Positions 7,791-16,093 of a stretch of DNA of 34,517 bases are shown here, in pieces. Origin of the DNA: Betaproteobacteria bacterium (GTDB taxonomy: Bacteria > Pseudomonadota > Gammaproteobacteria > Burkholderiales > Burkholderiaceae_C); assembly GCA_013289985.1 (NCBI GenBank), contig JABCYW010000054.1:1-34517 (forward strand), written 5' to 3'. Position numbers and translations under genes: made by a program. The notes under the pieces are model-generated. The model searched no databases, was not told the DNA's origin, and saw only the letters and a program-made list of their open reading frames with translations. Every line of letters starts with the position of its first letter. The first letter of the stretch is position 1.

Positions 7791-8213
7791 ATGAAAGCCA
7801 ACAACTACCCGCTCACCCTCTTCTACGACGGCGACTGCCCCGTCTGCCGCCACGAGATGCGCGCGCTTCAACGGCGCGATTCGGCTCGCCGCCTGCGCTT
7901 CGAGAATGTCCGCGACATCGGCTTCGAGGCCCCCGCGCAGACCACGCTGAACGCCATGCTGACGTCCATCCACTCCCGCACGGCCGAGGGGCGCATCACA
8001 GCCGGCGTCGAGACGCTGCGGCTGGCCTACCGCGCCGTCGGCCTTGGCTGGCTGGTCGCGCCGACGACCTGGCCGCTGTTGCGCGGCGCCTCCGACCGCG
8101 CCTACCTCTGGCTCGCACGCCACCGTTTCGCGATGCCCGCCTGGCTGGGCCCGGCCGCCTTCGGTCTGCGCTCGCGCGACGGCGAGTGCAATGATTCCAG
8201 CTGCTCACTTTGA
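7791..8213 (+). CDS. DCC-motif thiol-disulfide oxidoreductase-like protein (DUF393)
   Basis: A 140-residue protein of the DUF393 (YuxK/DCC) family. The N-terminal signature FYDGDCPVCRHEM gives a CxxC pair at residues 16 and 19 in the DxxCxxC context that names the family. These proteins are predicted to have a thioredoxin-like fold, but the reaction is not established for most members. Two more cysteines occur at the C-terminus (GECNDSSCSL). The start ATG 7791 gives the canonical N-terminus; no Shine-Dalgarno is visible and the operator copy is immediately upstream. First gene of a four-gene operon; the next start is 13 bp downstream. A redox role is inferred from the motif. Confidence 0.88.
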   Translation: MKANNYPLTLFYDGDCPVCRHEMRALQRRDSARRLRFENVRDIGFEAPAQTTLNAMLTSIHSRTAEGRITAGVETLRLAYRAVGLGWLVAPTTWPLLRGASDRAYLWLARHRFAMPAWLGPAAFGLRSRDGECNDSSCSL

Positions 8214-8226
8214 AGGAGGAGGCAGC

Positions 8227-9102
8227 ATGAACGTTCTCGTGTGCGGCGCGCGCGGCTTCATCGGCCGGGCCACGTGCGATGCCTTGCGGCGGCGCGGCCA
8301 TCGCGTCATGGCGGCAAGCTCTTCGGCCGCCGGCATCGACACCGTCACAGTCGACTTCGCACGAGACACCGACGCCGCCACATGGCGTCCGCGGCTCGTG
8401 GGCATGGACGCCATCGTCAACGTGGTGGGCGTACTGCGGGACAGCGCGCGGCGCCCGATCGTCGCGGCGCACCAGCAGGTGCCCGAGGCCCTCTTCGAGG
8501 CCTGCGCCCAGGCCGGCGTCCGACGCGTGGTGCACGTGTCGGCGCTGGGCATCGCCGGATCGGCCACGCTTTACGCACGCACCAAGATCGCGGCTGAGAA
8601 CGCGCTGCAGGCGCGGGCGGGTCGGCTTGACGGCGTCGTTGTCCGACCGAGTATCGTGTTCGGCCGCGGCGGCGCGAGCAGCGAGCTGTTCATCTCGCTC
8701 GCGAGGCTGCCCGTCCTGCTCCTGCCCGAGGCAGTACGCCGGACGCGCGTGCAACCCGTGGCCGTCGCGGAATTGGCCGAGGCGATCGCGCGCCTCGTCG
8801 ATACCCCGGAAAGTGCCACGCGCGAGCTGGACGCCGTCGGCCCCGAGCCGATCGCGCTCGGCGACTTCATCGCGAGCCTGCGCGCGCAGGCGGGACGCGC
8901 GCCCGCTCGCGTTGGCACGCTGCCGGGCGCGCTCGCGCGCTGGAGCGCACGCGCCGGCGACGTGCTCCCGGTCTCGCCATGGTGCAGCGAGACGCTCTCG
9001 CTGCTGGGTGCCGACAACATCGCCGAGCCCGGACCGTTCGAGCACGTGCTGGGGCGCCGCGCCACGCGTTTCGATACCCTGCTTCAAGGAGCCAATCGGT
9101 GA
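8227..9102 (+). CDS. NAD(P)-binding atypical SDR / NDUFA9-like oxidoreductase
   Basis: A 291-residue Rossmann-fold protein. The dinucleotide-binding loop CGARGFIGR (GxxGxxG, residues 7-13) is at the N-terminus, and Ser105 with Tyr116xxxLys120 (YARTK) form an SDR-like active-site set. It belongs to the atypical or extended SDRs that include the complex I accessory NDUFA9-like and NmrA-like proteins, many of which act on quinones or only sense NAD(P). The ATG at 8227 has a very strong Shine-Dalgarno (AAGGAGG starting 8213), which selects this start over the longer open frame. Its TGA overlaps the GTG of the DoxX-like gene. Substrate unknown. Confidence 0.86.
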   Translation: MNVLVCGARGFIGRATCDALRRRGHRVMAASSSAAGIDTVTVDFARDTDAATWRPRLVGMDAIVNVVGVLRDSARRPIVAAHQQVPEALFEACAQAGVRRVVHVSALGIAGSATLYARTKIAAENALQARAGRLDGVVVRPSIVFGRGGASSELFISLARLPVLLLPEAVRRTRVQPVAVAELAEAIARLVDTPESATRELDAVGPEPIALGDFIASLRAQAGRAPARVGTLPGALARWSARAGDVLPVSPWCSETLSLLGADNIAEPGPFEHVLGRRATRFDTLLQGANR

Positions 9103-9464
9103 ACGCGCGCGACCTGCAACTGCTGCGGCACAGCCTCGTCCTCGTATGGTTCGCGACCGCGCTCTCGAGCGCCTGGGAGGCGCACGGCCGGAGCGCAGCG
9201 CTGCTCCACCAGGCCGGCGTCGACGAATCGACGCTTGCAGCGCTCATGCTGTGGGGCGGCGTCGCGCTCGACGCGGGCGTCGGCGCACTTCTGATGTTGG
9301 CGCCGCTGCGCCTTGCCGCGACGGTGGCACTGGCGGCCACGCTCGCGATGACCGTGCTCACCTCCGTCGCGCTGCCCGGCCAATGGCTCGACCCGCTCGG
9401 GTCGCTCACCAAGAACCTGCCCATCCTCGCGGTGCTGATCGTGCTGCGACGCAACGCCTCATGA
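9099..9464 (+). CDS. DoxX-like small membrane protein
   Basis: A 121-residue integral membrane protein with about four hydrophobic segments, resembling the DoxX-like families. Landmarks are WFATALSSAWE near the first helix, ALDAGVGALLML in the middle and GSLTKNLPILAVLIVLR at the end. The chosen GTG start at 9099 overlaps the previous stop (GTGA) and has AAGGAG at 9085-9090 with 8-nt spacing. The open frame extends further upstream, but only inside the SDR gene. DoxX relatives are linked to quinone or membrane redox chemistry, which fits the DCC and SDR neighbours, but no active-site residue can be pointed to here. Confidence 0.8.
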   Translation: MNARDLQLLRHSLVLVWFATALSSAWEAHGRSAALLHQAGVDESTLAALMLWGGVALDAGVGALLMLAPLRLAATVALAATLAMTVLTSVALPGQWLDPLGSLTKNLPILAVLIVLRRNAS

Positions 9465-9958
9465 ACCTCTACCTGATCGTCAAGACCCTGCACATCCTGT
9501 CGAGCGTGCTCCTCGTGGGCACCGGCTTCGGCACGGCGTTCTACCTGTTCTTCGCCAATCGCCTGCCCGCGCTGGCCGGCCGCGGCGCCAGCATGGAGGC
9601 GCAGGCAGTGGTCAGCCGGCTCGTGGTGCGCGCCGACCTGTGGTTCACAACGCCCGCAGTCATCTTCCAGCCGTTGTCGGGGTTCGCGCTGATGAAGCTG
9701 GCCGGATGGCCGATGACGACGCCGTGGATCGTCGCCTCGATCGCGCTCTATGCGTTCGCGGGCGCGTGCTGGCTGCCGGTGCTGGTGCTGCAGCACCGGA
9801 TGGCTCGCACGGTGGCGACCGACCTCGCTGCAGGCCGGCCGCTGAACCCGTCGTACTGGCGCGACGCCCGCCGCTGGGAGCGGCTGGGCTATCCGGCCTT
9901 CGTCACGATGATCGCCATCTACGCGCTGATGGCGAACAAGCCGACGCTGTGGGGTTGA
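9461..9958 (+). CDS. DUF2269-family integral membrane protein
   Basis: A 165-residue membrane protein with four probable helices. The N-terminus MNLYLIVKTLHILSSVLLVG and the inner segments GFGTAFYLFFANR and TTPAVIFQPLSGFALM are typical of the DUF2269 group, which carries conserved histidines or aromatics at membrane edges; here His11 lies in the first helix. Function is unknown. The ATG overlaps the DoxX-like TGA (ATGA), so the last three genes of the operon are translationally coupled. Ends 7 bp before the convergent secreted-hydrolase gene, with no obvious terminator in between. Confidence 0.82.
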   Translation: MNLYLIVKTLHILSSVLLVGTGFGTAFYLFFANRLPALAGRGASMEAQAVVSRLVVRADLWFTTPAVIFQPLSGFALMKLAGWPMTTPWIVASIALYAFAGACWLPVLVLQHRMARTVATDLAAGRPLNPSYWRDARRWERLGYPAFVTMIAIYALMANKPTLWG

Positions 9959-9965
9959 GCCGCCG

Positions 9966-11444
9966 TCAAGGCGCGTAGAGCGCCGCGCAATGCCCCGGCT
10001 GGCTGGGCGACGGGGAGATGGTGTCGCCCTTCGCCACGCACTGGCTCGCCGGCAGCGCCGCGCGCGTCTCCACGTGCGCCACCAGCAGGTCGAACGCCGC
10101 GTGCGCGTGGGGCTCGATCAGCGCGAGTTGCGGGAACGCGTCCTGGTAGGTCTCGATGTGGTTGCCGTTCTGCACCTCGTACAGCCGGTACGGCGCGTCG
10201 CGCTCGTCGTGGCGCGGGCCCCAGCCGTCGTTCGCCTGCGCCGCCGCCACCTTGCGGGCGTAGGCGCGCGCATGGTGGTCGATGGGCAGCAACGCGTCCA
10301 TCGTGCCGGCCACGGTGACCAGCGGGCGCTGGATGCGGCCCGTCGTCGCGAACGACGCCACCTGCGCGCCCACGTCGGAGGCCGACAGCCGCGCGACGTA
10401 GTTGTACGTGCCGGTGCCCGAGTTGTACGTGTCGTACGTCGGATCGAGCCGCTTCTGCCACTGGCACTGCGTCACCTCCCAGAACTGCGCCCAGTAGCTC
10501 GTCCACAGGGTAGCCGTGGGGCTGGCGACGATGTCGGGCGGGTAGCCGGCGGCGCGGATGTTCTTCGCGGCGGTGCTGTTGGCGTCGAGCCCGGAGGCCG
10601 CGTAGTCGTTGTAGTTGAGGATCGCGGCCGGCAGGTCGGTGAGCAGGTTGGGGGCGTGCTCGTCGACGAAGGTGCCCTCCCAGTCGACGCCGCCGTCGAA
10701 CAGCTCGGGCGCGGTCTCGACGGCGCGGCGCACCTGGTAGCCGCCGTTGGACGTGCCCACGGCGTAGACGAAGCGCGCCTGGCGGCCGTAGTTGGAGAGC
10801 ACGCCCTGGCGCGCGAGCCGCGCGGCCTTGATCATGGTTTCGGTCCAGCGCGAGAACTGCTGGTTGGCGCCGTTGTCGAAGAAGCTCACGTAGGTCGTGG
10901 ACACCGGGTTCAGCCGGCAGCCCAGCGGGTCGGCGGACGTGGTCAGCTGCAGGTTGAGCACGCCCTTGTTCTGCGACGCATAGGCGTAGCCCTTCTGCAC
11001 CACGTAGTCGCTCCACGCGAAGTCGCCGTTGAACTCGCTGCGCGTGCCCGAGGCGCCGGCCACCACGAGGCGGCCGTTCCAGTCCTGCGGCAGGCGCAGA
11101 AGGAAGCGCGCCTGGCCCGTGGGATCGGACGCGATGCGGCCGTCGAGCTGGATGCCCGGCACGACCTTGGTGACTGGCGTGCGCTTGGCGGCGCTCGGCG
11201 CGATCGTCGCGCGATCGGTCTGCGGCGTGAACGCGAACGCCGGAAGACCGGCGATCGAGTTGTTGGCCGGCGTGGTGTCGGGGTTGGTGGTGGTGAGGTC
11301 GGCGCTGTCTACGCAGGTGGCGTCGGCGAGAGCGGGACCGAACTGCCGCAGCAGCTTGTCACACGCCGTGGAGGCGCTGGCGGCCAGCGGAACGAAACAG
11401 GCGAGCGCCAGCACGGGCGCCCGACGGCGAAGCAATGTCGTCAT
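9966..11444 (-). CDS. Secreted alpha/beta-hydrolase, tannase/feruloyl-esterase-like
   Basis: A 492-residue exported hydrolase. The N-terminus is a Sec signal (RRR, then a hydrophobic core, cleavage probably near ASAS). The nucleophile elbow GTSNGGYQ (Ser about 232), the acid in GTMDALLPIDHH (Asp about 383) and the His in NGNHIET (His about 429) form a credible catalytic triad in the right order. Six cysteines in the mature part could form disulfides. The SNGG elbow and a large insertion before the acid recall tannase/feruloyl esterases and hydroxybutyrate-oligomer hydrolases, but I cannot assign a substrate. ATG 11444 is preferred over a TTG at 11450 because GGAG sits 8 nt upstream of the ATG. 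Monocistronic as far as seen. Confidence 0.8.
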   Translation of the reverse strand: MTTLLRRRAPVLALACFVPLAASASTACDKLLRQFGPALADATCVDSADLTTTNPDTTPANNSIAGLPAFAFTPQTDRATIAPSAAKRTPVTKVVPGIQLDGRIASDPTGQARFLLRLPQDWNGRLVVAGASGTRSEFNGDFAWSDYVVQKGYAYASQNKGVLNLQLTTSADPLGCRLNPVSTTYVSFFDNGANQQFSRWTETMIKAARLARQGVLSNYGRQARFVYAVGTSNGGYQVRRAVETAPELFDGGVDWEGTFVDEHAPNLLTDLPAAILNYNDYAASGLDANSTAAKNIRAAGYPPDIVASPTATLWTSYWAQFWEVTQCQWQKRLDPTYDTYNSGTGTYNYVARLSASDVGAQVASFATTGRIQRPLVTVAGTMDALLPIDHHARAYARKVAAAQANDGWGPRHDERDAPYRLYEVQNGNHIETYQDAFPQLALIEPHAHAAFDLLVAHVETRAALPASQCVAKGDTISPSPSQPGHCAALYAP

Positions 11445-11559
11445 CGGCAAGTCTCCATGGGTTTCTTTTGGGGCCCACGAAGACTACTGCCGCACCCTCA
11501 CCGGCGCAATCCGATGAGGGGGTGGCCCGTCATTCCACCTAAGTGATTCCCCGAGGTGC

Positions 11560-11946
11560 TCAGGACGCCTGGGGCGCGGCCCGGCGGCTGTAGGCGGCGA
11601 TGCCCAGCGCGCCGAGGAAGCCGCCGACGACGGCGACGTACCACAGCGGCGACGTGCCCGCCGGGCCGTTGACGGCCACGAGTCCCGCGCCCGCGGCGAC
11701 GAGGCCCAGCACGGACAGCAGCGCGATCAGGAACAGCGGCACGGCCACTGCCTTGGTGGCGAAGCCGCGCGCCGGATCCAGGTCGCTGACGACCAGCAGG
11801 AACCAGCCGAGCAGGGTCAGCAACGGGAACAGGATCCACAGCGACAGGCCCGGCGCGGCCGCGACCAGGCCCAGCGGCGCGGCGGCGAGCAGCGCGCCCG
11901 ACAGGATGCCCAACAGGGCGAGGAGGCCGCCGGCGATTGCGATCAT
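11560..11946 (-). CDS. Small four-helix membrane protein, unknown
   Basis: A 128-residue, strongly hydrophobic protein rich in Ala, Leu and Gly, with four predicted membrane helices (roughly residues 2-30, 32-54, 68-92 and 100-120) and a short charged C-terminus (SRRAAPQAS). A loop of DLDPARGFATK separates helices 2 and 3. I do not recognise a characterised family. It starts 26 bp after the stop of the gene at 11973-12194 and is probably co-transcribed with it. Coding is supported by the single strong hydrophobic pattern and codon-position GC bias. Confidence 0.65.
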   Translation of the reverse strand: MIAIAGGLLALLGILSGALLAAAPLGLVAAAPGLSLWILFPLLTLLGWFLLVVSDLDPARGFATKAVAVPLFLIALLSVLGLVAAGAGLVAVNGPAGTSPLWYVAVVGGFLGALGIAAYSRRAAPQAS

Positions 11947-11972
11947 TGCAGGAATCCGTTGCGATGGTTGAT

Positions 11973-12194
11973 TCAGGCGTGGCCCAGCCTGGCGAACGCG
12001 AGCGCGGCCGAGAACAGCGCGGCGACCACGCCGATGAACTTCCAGGTCTGGGCATGCAGCTCGCGGTGGAAGTTCGGCTCGATGCGCAACACCGTCGATT
12101 CGACCGCCCGCACCTCGTCGCGCGTGGCGAGGCGATCCAGTTTCGCTTCGAGGGCGAGCTGGCGGTCTTCGATCGCGCGGAGTCTTTGTTCCAT
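11973..12194 (-). CDS. Small coiled-coil protein with a C-terminal membrane anchor
   Basis: A 73-residue protein beginning MEQRLRAIEDRQLALEAKLDRL, a charged heptad-like helix, and ending in one hydrophobic segment (about residues 50-68, FIGVVAALFSAALAF). This resembles small tail-anchored proteins and some holin-accessory (XhlA-like) proteins, but there is no phage context. ATG 12194 is preferred to a farther upstream start because the added residues would be Pro/Gly-rich and lack coding character. No clear Shine-Dalgarno is present. Function unknown; probably transcribed with the membrane protein at 11560-11946. Confidence 0.6.
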   Translation of the reverse strand: MEQRLRAIEDRQLALEAKLDRLATRDEVRAVESTVLRIEPNFHRELHAQTWKFIGVVAALFSAALAFARLGHA

Positions 12195-12414
12195 GGCGCC
12201 ATCTTCGCCTCGCTGCCCGCCATCGTCAAACGGGGGTCCTGGCGGCATCGGTGGGTGGCCCGGCAGTTCCTGGAATGCGTGTTCCAAAGCAGGTCGCTCG
12301 CAAGGTTGTGGACATCCGCTCAAGCATACGGAAGCATTCGCCGGATGCAAGCCATCGCCACCCGCGAGGCGCCCAATGGCCGGAAACCCCCGTTTTGGCC
12401 GCCTCGTGCGTCGC

Positions 12415-13290
12415 TTACCGATCGCGCAGGCCCAGCAACGCGCGCGCCCGCGCCGGCGACGCGATGGCCCGCCCCACCCGCTCGGCGCACGTCGCCAGCG
12501 CTTCGATCATCACGCCGTTCCCGCTCGCGCGTTCCCCGCCCGGCAGGTAGAAGCTGTCCTCCAGCCCGGTGCGCAGCATGCCGCCCAGCTCGGCGGTCTT
12601 CTGGTGCACCGGCCAGATCTCCTCGCGGCCGATCAGCGTGGCCTGCCACACGGCGCCCGGGGCGATCCAGCGCGGCAGGAGTCCGAGCAGGTCGGCGTCG
12701 CAGGGCATGCCCGACGCGACGCCCATGACGAGGTTGTATTCGGGCGTGCCCATGCCCGGCTTGAACATGCCGGACTTCAGGTACATGCCCACCGAGCGCA
12801 CGATGCCCACGTCGAAGCACTCGAACTCCGGATGCGAGCCCGCGGCCTCCATTGCGTCGAGGAACTGCTGCACCTTGGCCACCGGGTTGTCGAACACCAT
12901 GGGCGGCCAGGCCCAGCGGCCGTCGGAGCGCAGCTTCAGGTAGTTGAGGCTGCCCGCGTTGCAGGCCGCGATCTCGGGCCGCACGCGTTCGATGCAGGCC
13001 ACCGGACCGCTGATGTCCTTGCCGATCACGCCGGTGGTGAGGTTGATGATCACGCCCGGGCACGCGGCGCGGATCGCGCCGCAGACGTCCTCGGCCACGT
13101 CGGGATCCCACGACGGCAGGTGGCCCTGGCCTTCGTCCTGGCGGCGGATGTGCACGTGCATGATGGACGCGCCGGCGTTGAACGCGTCGCGCGCCTCGGC
13201 CGCCATCTGCGCCGCGGTGACGGGCACCGGATGCTGCGCGGGGTCGGTGAGCACGCCGGTCAGCGCGCAGGTGAGGATGGCCTCGTTCAT
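12415..13290 (-). CDS. DUF849 / beta-keto acid cleavage enzyme (BKACE, Kce-like)
   Basis: A 291-residue TIM-barrel enzyme. Family knowledge: Kce-type proteins condense a beta-keto acid with acetyl-CoA to give acetoacetate and a new acyl-CoA, using a divalent metal. The metal ligands are present: HVH (His45, His47) in ASIMHVHIR, and the Glu of RTGLED (about 244). The TCALTGV N-terminus and GKDISGPVA loop are also family features. It is last in the acyl-CoA carboxylase operon; its ATG overlaps the carboxylase alpha stop (ATGA), so it is made in step with it. In comparable leu/liu operons this place is held by HMG-CoA lyase, so a role in cleaving the hydrated carboxylation product, or a beta-keto acid from it, is inferred. 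Confidence 0.88.
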   Translation of the reverse strand: MNEAILTCALTGVLTDPAQHPVPVTAAQMAAEARDAFNAGASIMHVHIRRQDEGQGHLPSWDPDVAEDVCGAIRAACPGVIINLTTGVIGKDISGPVACIERVRPEIAACNAGSLNYLKLRSDGRWAWPPMVFDNPVAKVQQFLDAMEAAGSHPEFECFDVGIVRSVGMYLKSGMFKPGMGTPEYNLVMGVASGMPCDADLLGLLPRWIAPGAVWQATLIGREEIWPVHQKTAELGGMLRTGLEDSFYLPGGERASGNGVMIEALATCAERVGRAIASPARARALLGLRDR

Positions 13291-15299
13291 GCCTTGGTCT
13301 CCGTCTCGTCCAGGTCCAGCGTCACCAGCACCGCGCCCGAGGCCACCGTGTCGCGCGGCGCCACGTGCACCGCGCTCACGACGCCGCCGGCGGCCGCGTT
13401 GAGCCACATCTCCATCTTCATCGCCTCGACGCACACCAGCGGCTGGCCGACGACGACGCGCTGGCCCGGCGCGACGGCCACCTGCGCCACGACACCGGCC
13501 ACCGGCGCGCGCGCCACGCGGGCCGCGGCGCCGGCGTCGGGCTGCGGGAACGGCGAGGGTTCGGCGAAGACGTGCACGGCGGCGTCGCGCGCGACGTGCA
13601 CGCCCTGCCCGTCGTCGATGACCAGGCGCCGGCGGCGCACGCCGTCGATGTCGACCGCGCGCCAGCCGTCGGCGTCGGGCGCGTGCAGCAGCACCTCGAG
13701 AACGCGCTCGCCGACCGTCACGCGCGCGCCGCGCTCCACCGCCAGCGAGCGCGTGACGCCGGCGCACGCGAGCGCGATGCGGCGCATGGCGACGCTGGCG
13801 GCCAGCGGCCCGCTCGTCGGCGCCGGCTCCGGCGCCCGCGCGCGCAGCGCGGCAGCAATGGCCCAGTCCTCGTCCTCGGGCAGCGGCGCCACGTTGATCG
13901 GATCGCGCGCGGCGGCCCAGTCGTCGAGCCGCTTCGTGGTGACCGCGCCGGCGACGAACTCGGGATGCCGTGCCAGGTCGCGCAGGTAGCGGCCGTTGTT
14001 GCGCGGGCCCAGCAGCGGGCTGTCCTCCAGCGCCGCGCCCAGGCGGCGCAGCGCGTCCGCGCGATCGCGGCCGTGCACGATCACCTTGGCCACCATCGCG
14101 TCGTAGAACGGCGACACGACGCCGCCCTCGGCGATGCCGTCGTCGATGCGCACCGACGCGAGCAGGCTGGGCGGCACGCCCTGCGTGCCCGCGTCCGCGC
14201 GTCCCGCGCGCAGCGCGCGCGCGGGGCGCCAGTGCAAGAGGCGGCCGGTCTGGGGCGAGAAGCCGTCGTAGGGATCCTCCGCGTAGAGCCGGGCCTCGAT
14301 GGCGTGGCCCGTCCAGGTGATCTCGTCCTGGCGCAAGGGCAGCGCATCGCCGGCGGCCACCCGCAGCTGCCACTCCACGAGGTCGAGGCCGGTCACGCAT
14401 TCGGTGACGGGATGCTCCACCTGCAGCCGCGTGTTCATCTCCAGGAACCAGTGGCGGCGCTGCGCGTCGACGATGAACTCCACCGTGCCCGCGCCCACGT
14501 AGCCCACCGCGCGCGCCGCGGCGACCGCGTCGCGGCCCATGGCGGCGCGCATGCCGGCGTCGACGAAGGGCGACGGCGATTCCTCGATCACCTTCTGGCG
14601 CCGGCGCTGCGCGCTGCAGTCGCGCTCGCCCAGGTGCACCACGTTGCCGTGGCTGTCGGCGAAGACCTGGATCTCGATGTGGCGACCCTCGGCGACCAGG
14701 CGCTCCAGCATCAGCGTGCCGTCGCCGAAGGCCGACGCGGCCTCGCGGCGCGCGCTCGCGATCGCATCCGCGAGCTCGGGGGCCGCATGGACGAGACGCA
14801 TGCCGCGCCCGCCGCCGCCGGCCACGGCCTTGACCAGCAGCGGATAGCCCAGCGCCTCGGCCTGCCCGGCCAGCGCGGCATCCGATTGATCATCACCGAG
14901 ATAGCCCGGCACGCAGGGCACGCCCGCGGCCAGCATGCGGCGCTTGGCGCCCGCCTTGTCGCCCATCGCGGCGATGGCCGAGGCCGGCGGGCCGATGAAG
15001 ACGAGGCCGGCATCGGCGCAGGCCTGGGCGAAGTCGGCGCGCTCGGACAGGAAGCCGTAGCCGGGATGGACCGCGTCGGCCCCGGTGCGAGCGGCCGCGG
15101 CGAGCACGGCGGCCATCCGGAGATAGGACTCGGCGGCCGTCTGCCCGCCCAGCGCCACGGCCTCGTCGGCCAGCGCCACGTGCGGCGAGGCTGCATCGGG
15201 CTCGCTGAAGACGGCCACCGTGCGGTAGCCCAGCGCGCGCGCCGTGCGGATCACGCGGCACGCGATCTCACCCCGATTCGCGATGAGGATCTTGTTCAT
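13287..15299 (-). CDS. Acyl-CoA carboxylase alpha subunit (biotin carboxylase + BCCP), AtuF/LiuD-like
   Basis: A 670-residue subunit that carboxylates its own biotin with ATP and bicarbonate. Biotin carboxylase N-domain starts MNKILIANRGEIACRVIRTA. The ATP-grasp region contains KAVAGGGGRGMRLV and EMNTRLQVEHPVTE. The C-terminal biotinyl domain has VEAMKMEMW with the target Lys at 628. Length fits methylcrotonyl- or geranyl-CoA carboxylase alpha subunits. It lies between the hydratase (ATGA overlap at 15296-15299) and the DUF849 gene. The partner beta subunit is encoded at 17271-18881. Operon order matches atuF; specificity is set mainly by the beta subunit, so this protein alone does not decide between geranyl- and methylcrotonyl-CoA. 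Confidence 0.92.
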   Translation of the reverse strand: MNKILIANRGEIACRVIRTARALGYRTVAVFSEPDAASPHVALADEAVALGGQTAAESYLRMAAVLAAAARTGADAVHPGYGFLSERADFAQACADAGLVFIGPPASAIAAMGDKAGAKRRMLAAGVPCVPGYLGDDQSDAALAGQAEALGYPLLVKAVAGGGGRGMRLVHAAPELADAIASARREAASAFGDGTLMLERLVAEGRHIEIQVFADSHGNVVHLGERDCSAQRRRQKVIEESPSPFVDAGMRAAMGRDAVAAARAVGYVGAGTVEFIVDAQRRHWFLEMNTRLQVEHPVTECVTGLDLVEWQLRVAAGDALPLRQDEITWTGHAIEARLYAEDPYDGFSPQTGRLLHWRPARALRAGRADAGTQGVPPSLLASVRIDDGIAEGGVVSPFYDAMVAKVIVHGRDRADALRRLGAALEDSPLLGPRNNGRYLRDLARHPEFVAGAVTTKRLDDWAAARDPINVAPLPEDEDWAIAAALRARAPEPAPTSGPLAASVAMRRIALACAGVTRSLAVERGARVTVGERVLEVLLHAPDADGWRAVDIDGVRRRRLVIDDGQGVHVARDAAVHVFAEPSPFPQPDAGAAARVARAPVAGVVAQVAVAPGQRVVVGQPLVCVEAMKMEMWLNAAAGGVVSAVHVAPRDTVASGAVLVTLDLDETETKA

Positions 15300-16093
15300 T
15301 GCGGAGCCCACGACGGCGAACGCTTCTGCAGGAAGGCCGTCATGCCCTCGATGCCTTCGGGCCCGCGCGCGGCCTTGGCGAACAGCTGCGCGGCGTCGTC
15401 CACGAGGTCGGCCGCGGGCGTGTGCAGCGCGCGCGCCATCAGCGCCTTGGTGGCCGCGATCGCGCCGGGCGCGCAGCGCAGCGTCTGCGCCAGCGTGGTC
15501 GCGAGCGCGGCATCGAGCGCGGCACCGTCCTCGTGCACCTCGTGCACCAGGCCGATGGCCAGCGCCTGGGCGGCGTCCAGCCTGCCGCCGGTCACGGCCA
15601 GCCGGCGTGCCTGCGAGGCGCCGACGCGCTCGACGAGGAACGCGGCGATCTGCGCGGGCACCACGCCCAGCGAGGTCTCGGGCAGGCGCAGCTGCGCGCC
15701 CTGCCCCGCCAGCGCCACGTCGACGACGCACGCGAGCCCCAGGCCGCCGCCCATCACCGCCCCCTCCAGCACGGCGATCGTGGCGAGGCCCGTGCGCGCG
15801 AACGCGCCGCACAACGCGCCGAAGCGGGCGTTGACGGCGGCGATGGCGTCCGGGTCGCCGGCCAGCTCGCGCTGGCGCGCCTGGGCCATGTCCTGCAGGT
15901 CGGCGCCGGCGCAGAAGTGGCCGCCCGCGCCGCGCAGCACGATGGCGCGCACGTCACCCGCGGCCTCGGCCCGCGCGAGCACGTCGCGCAGCTCGTCCAC
16001 CATGCGCAGCGACATCGCGTTGCGCGTCGCCGGCCGGTCCAGCGTGATGTGCAGCACGCCGCCGTCGGTGCTGACGGCCAGGGTCCCGGCCAT
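15296..16093 (-). CDS. Enoyl-CoA hydratase (AtuE/LiuC-like, methyl/isohexenyl-glutaconyl-CoA type)
   Basis: A 265-residue crotonase-fold enzyme expected to hydrate the carboxylated enoyl-CoA made by the neighbouring carboxylase. Visible features are HFCAGADLQDMA (CoA/oxyanion loop, about residues 59-70), VMGGGLGLACVVD (113-125) and LPETSLGVVPAQI (137-149). Glu139 is the conserved catalytic glutamate. The second glutamate of classical hydratases, in GGGCELA, is replaced by Gly119 (GGGLGLA). LiuC-type glutaconyl-CoA hydratases show the same replacement as I recall. The start at 16093 overlaps the acyl-CoA dehydrogenase stop by one base (TGATG). The gene place corresponds to atuE. Confidence 0.87.
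   Translation of the reverse strand: MAGTLAVSTDGGVLHITLDRPATRNAMSLRMVDELRDVLARAEAAGDVRAIVLRGAGGHFCAGADLQDMAQARQRELAGDPDAIAAVNARFGALCGAFARTGLATIAVLEGAVMGGGLGLACVVDVALAGQGAQLRLPETSLGVVPAQIAAFLVERVGASQARRLAVTGGRLDAAQALAIGLVHEVHEDGAALDAALATTLAQTLRCAPGAIAATKALMARALHTPAADLVDDAAQLFAKAARGPEGIEGMTAFLQKRSPSWAPQ

Noticed and set aside
12195-12414. 220-bp gap between the small anchored protein and the DUF849 gene
   Set aside because: Checked for small genes, RNA genes and hairpins; only a weak TGGAA/TTCCA repeat was seen, not enough for a feature.
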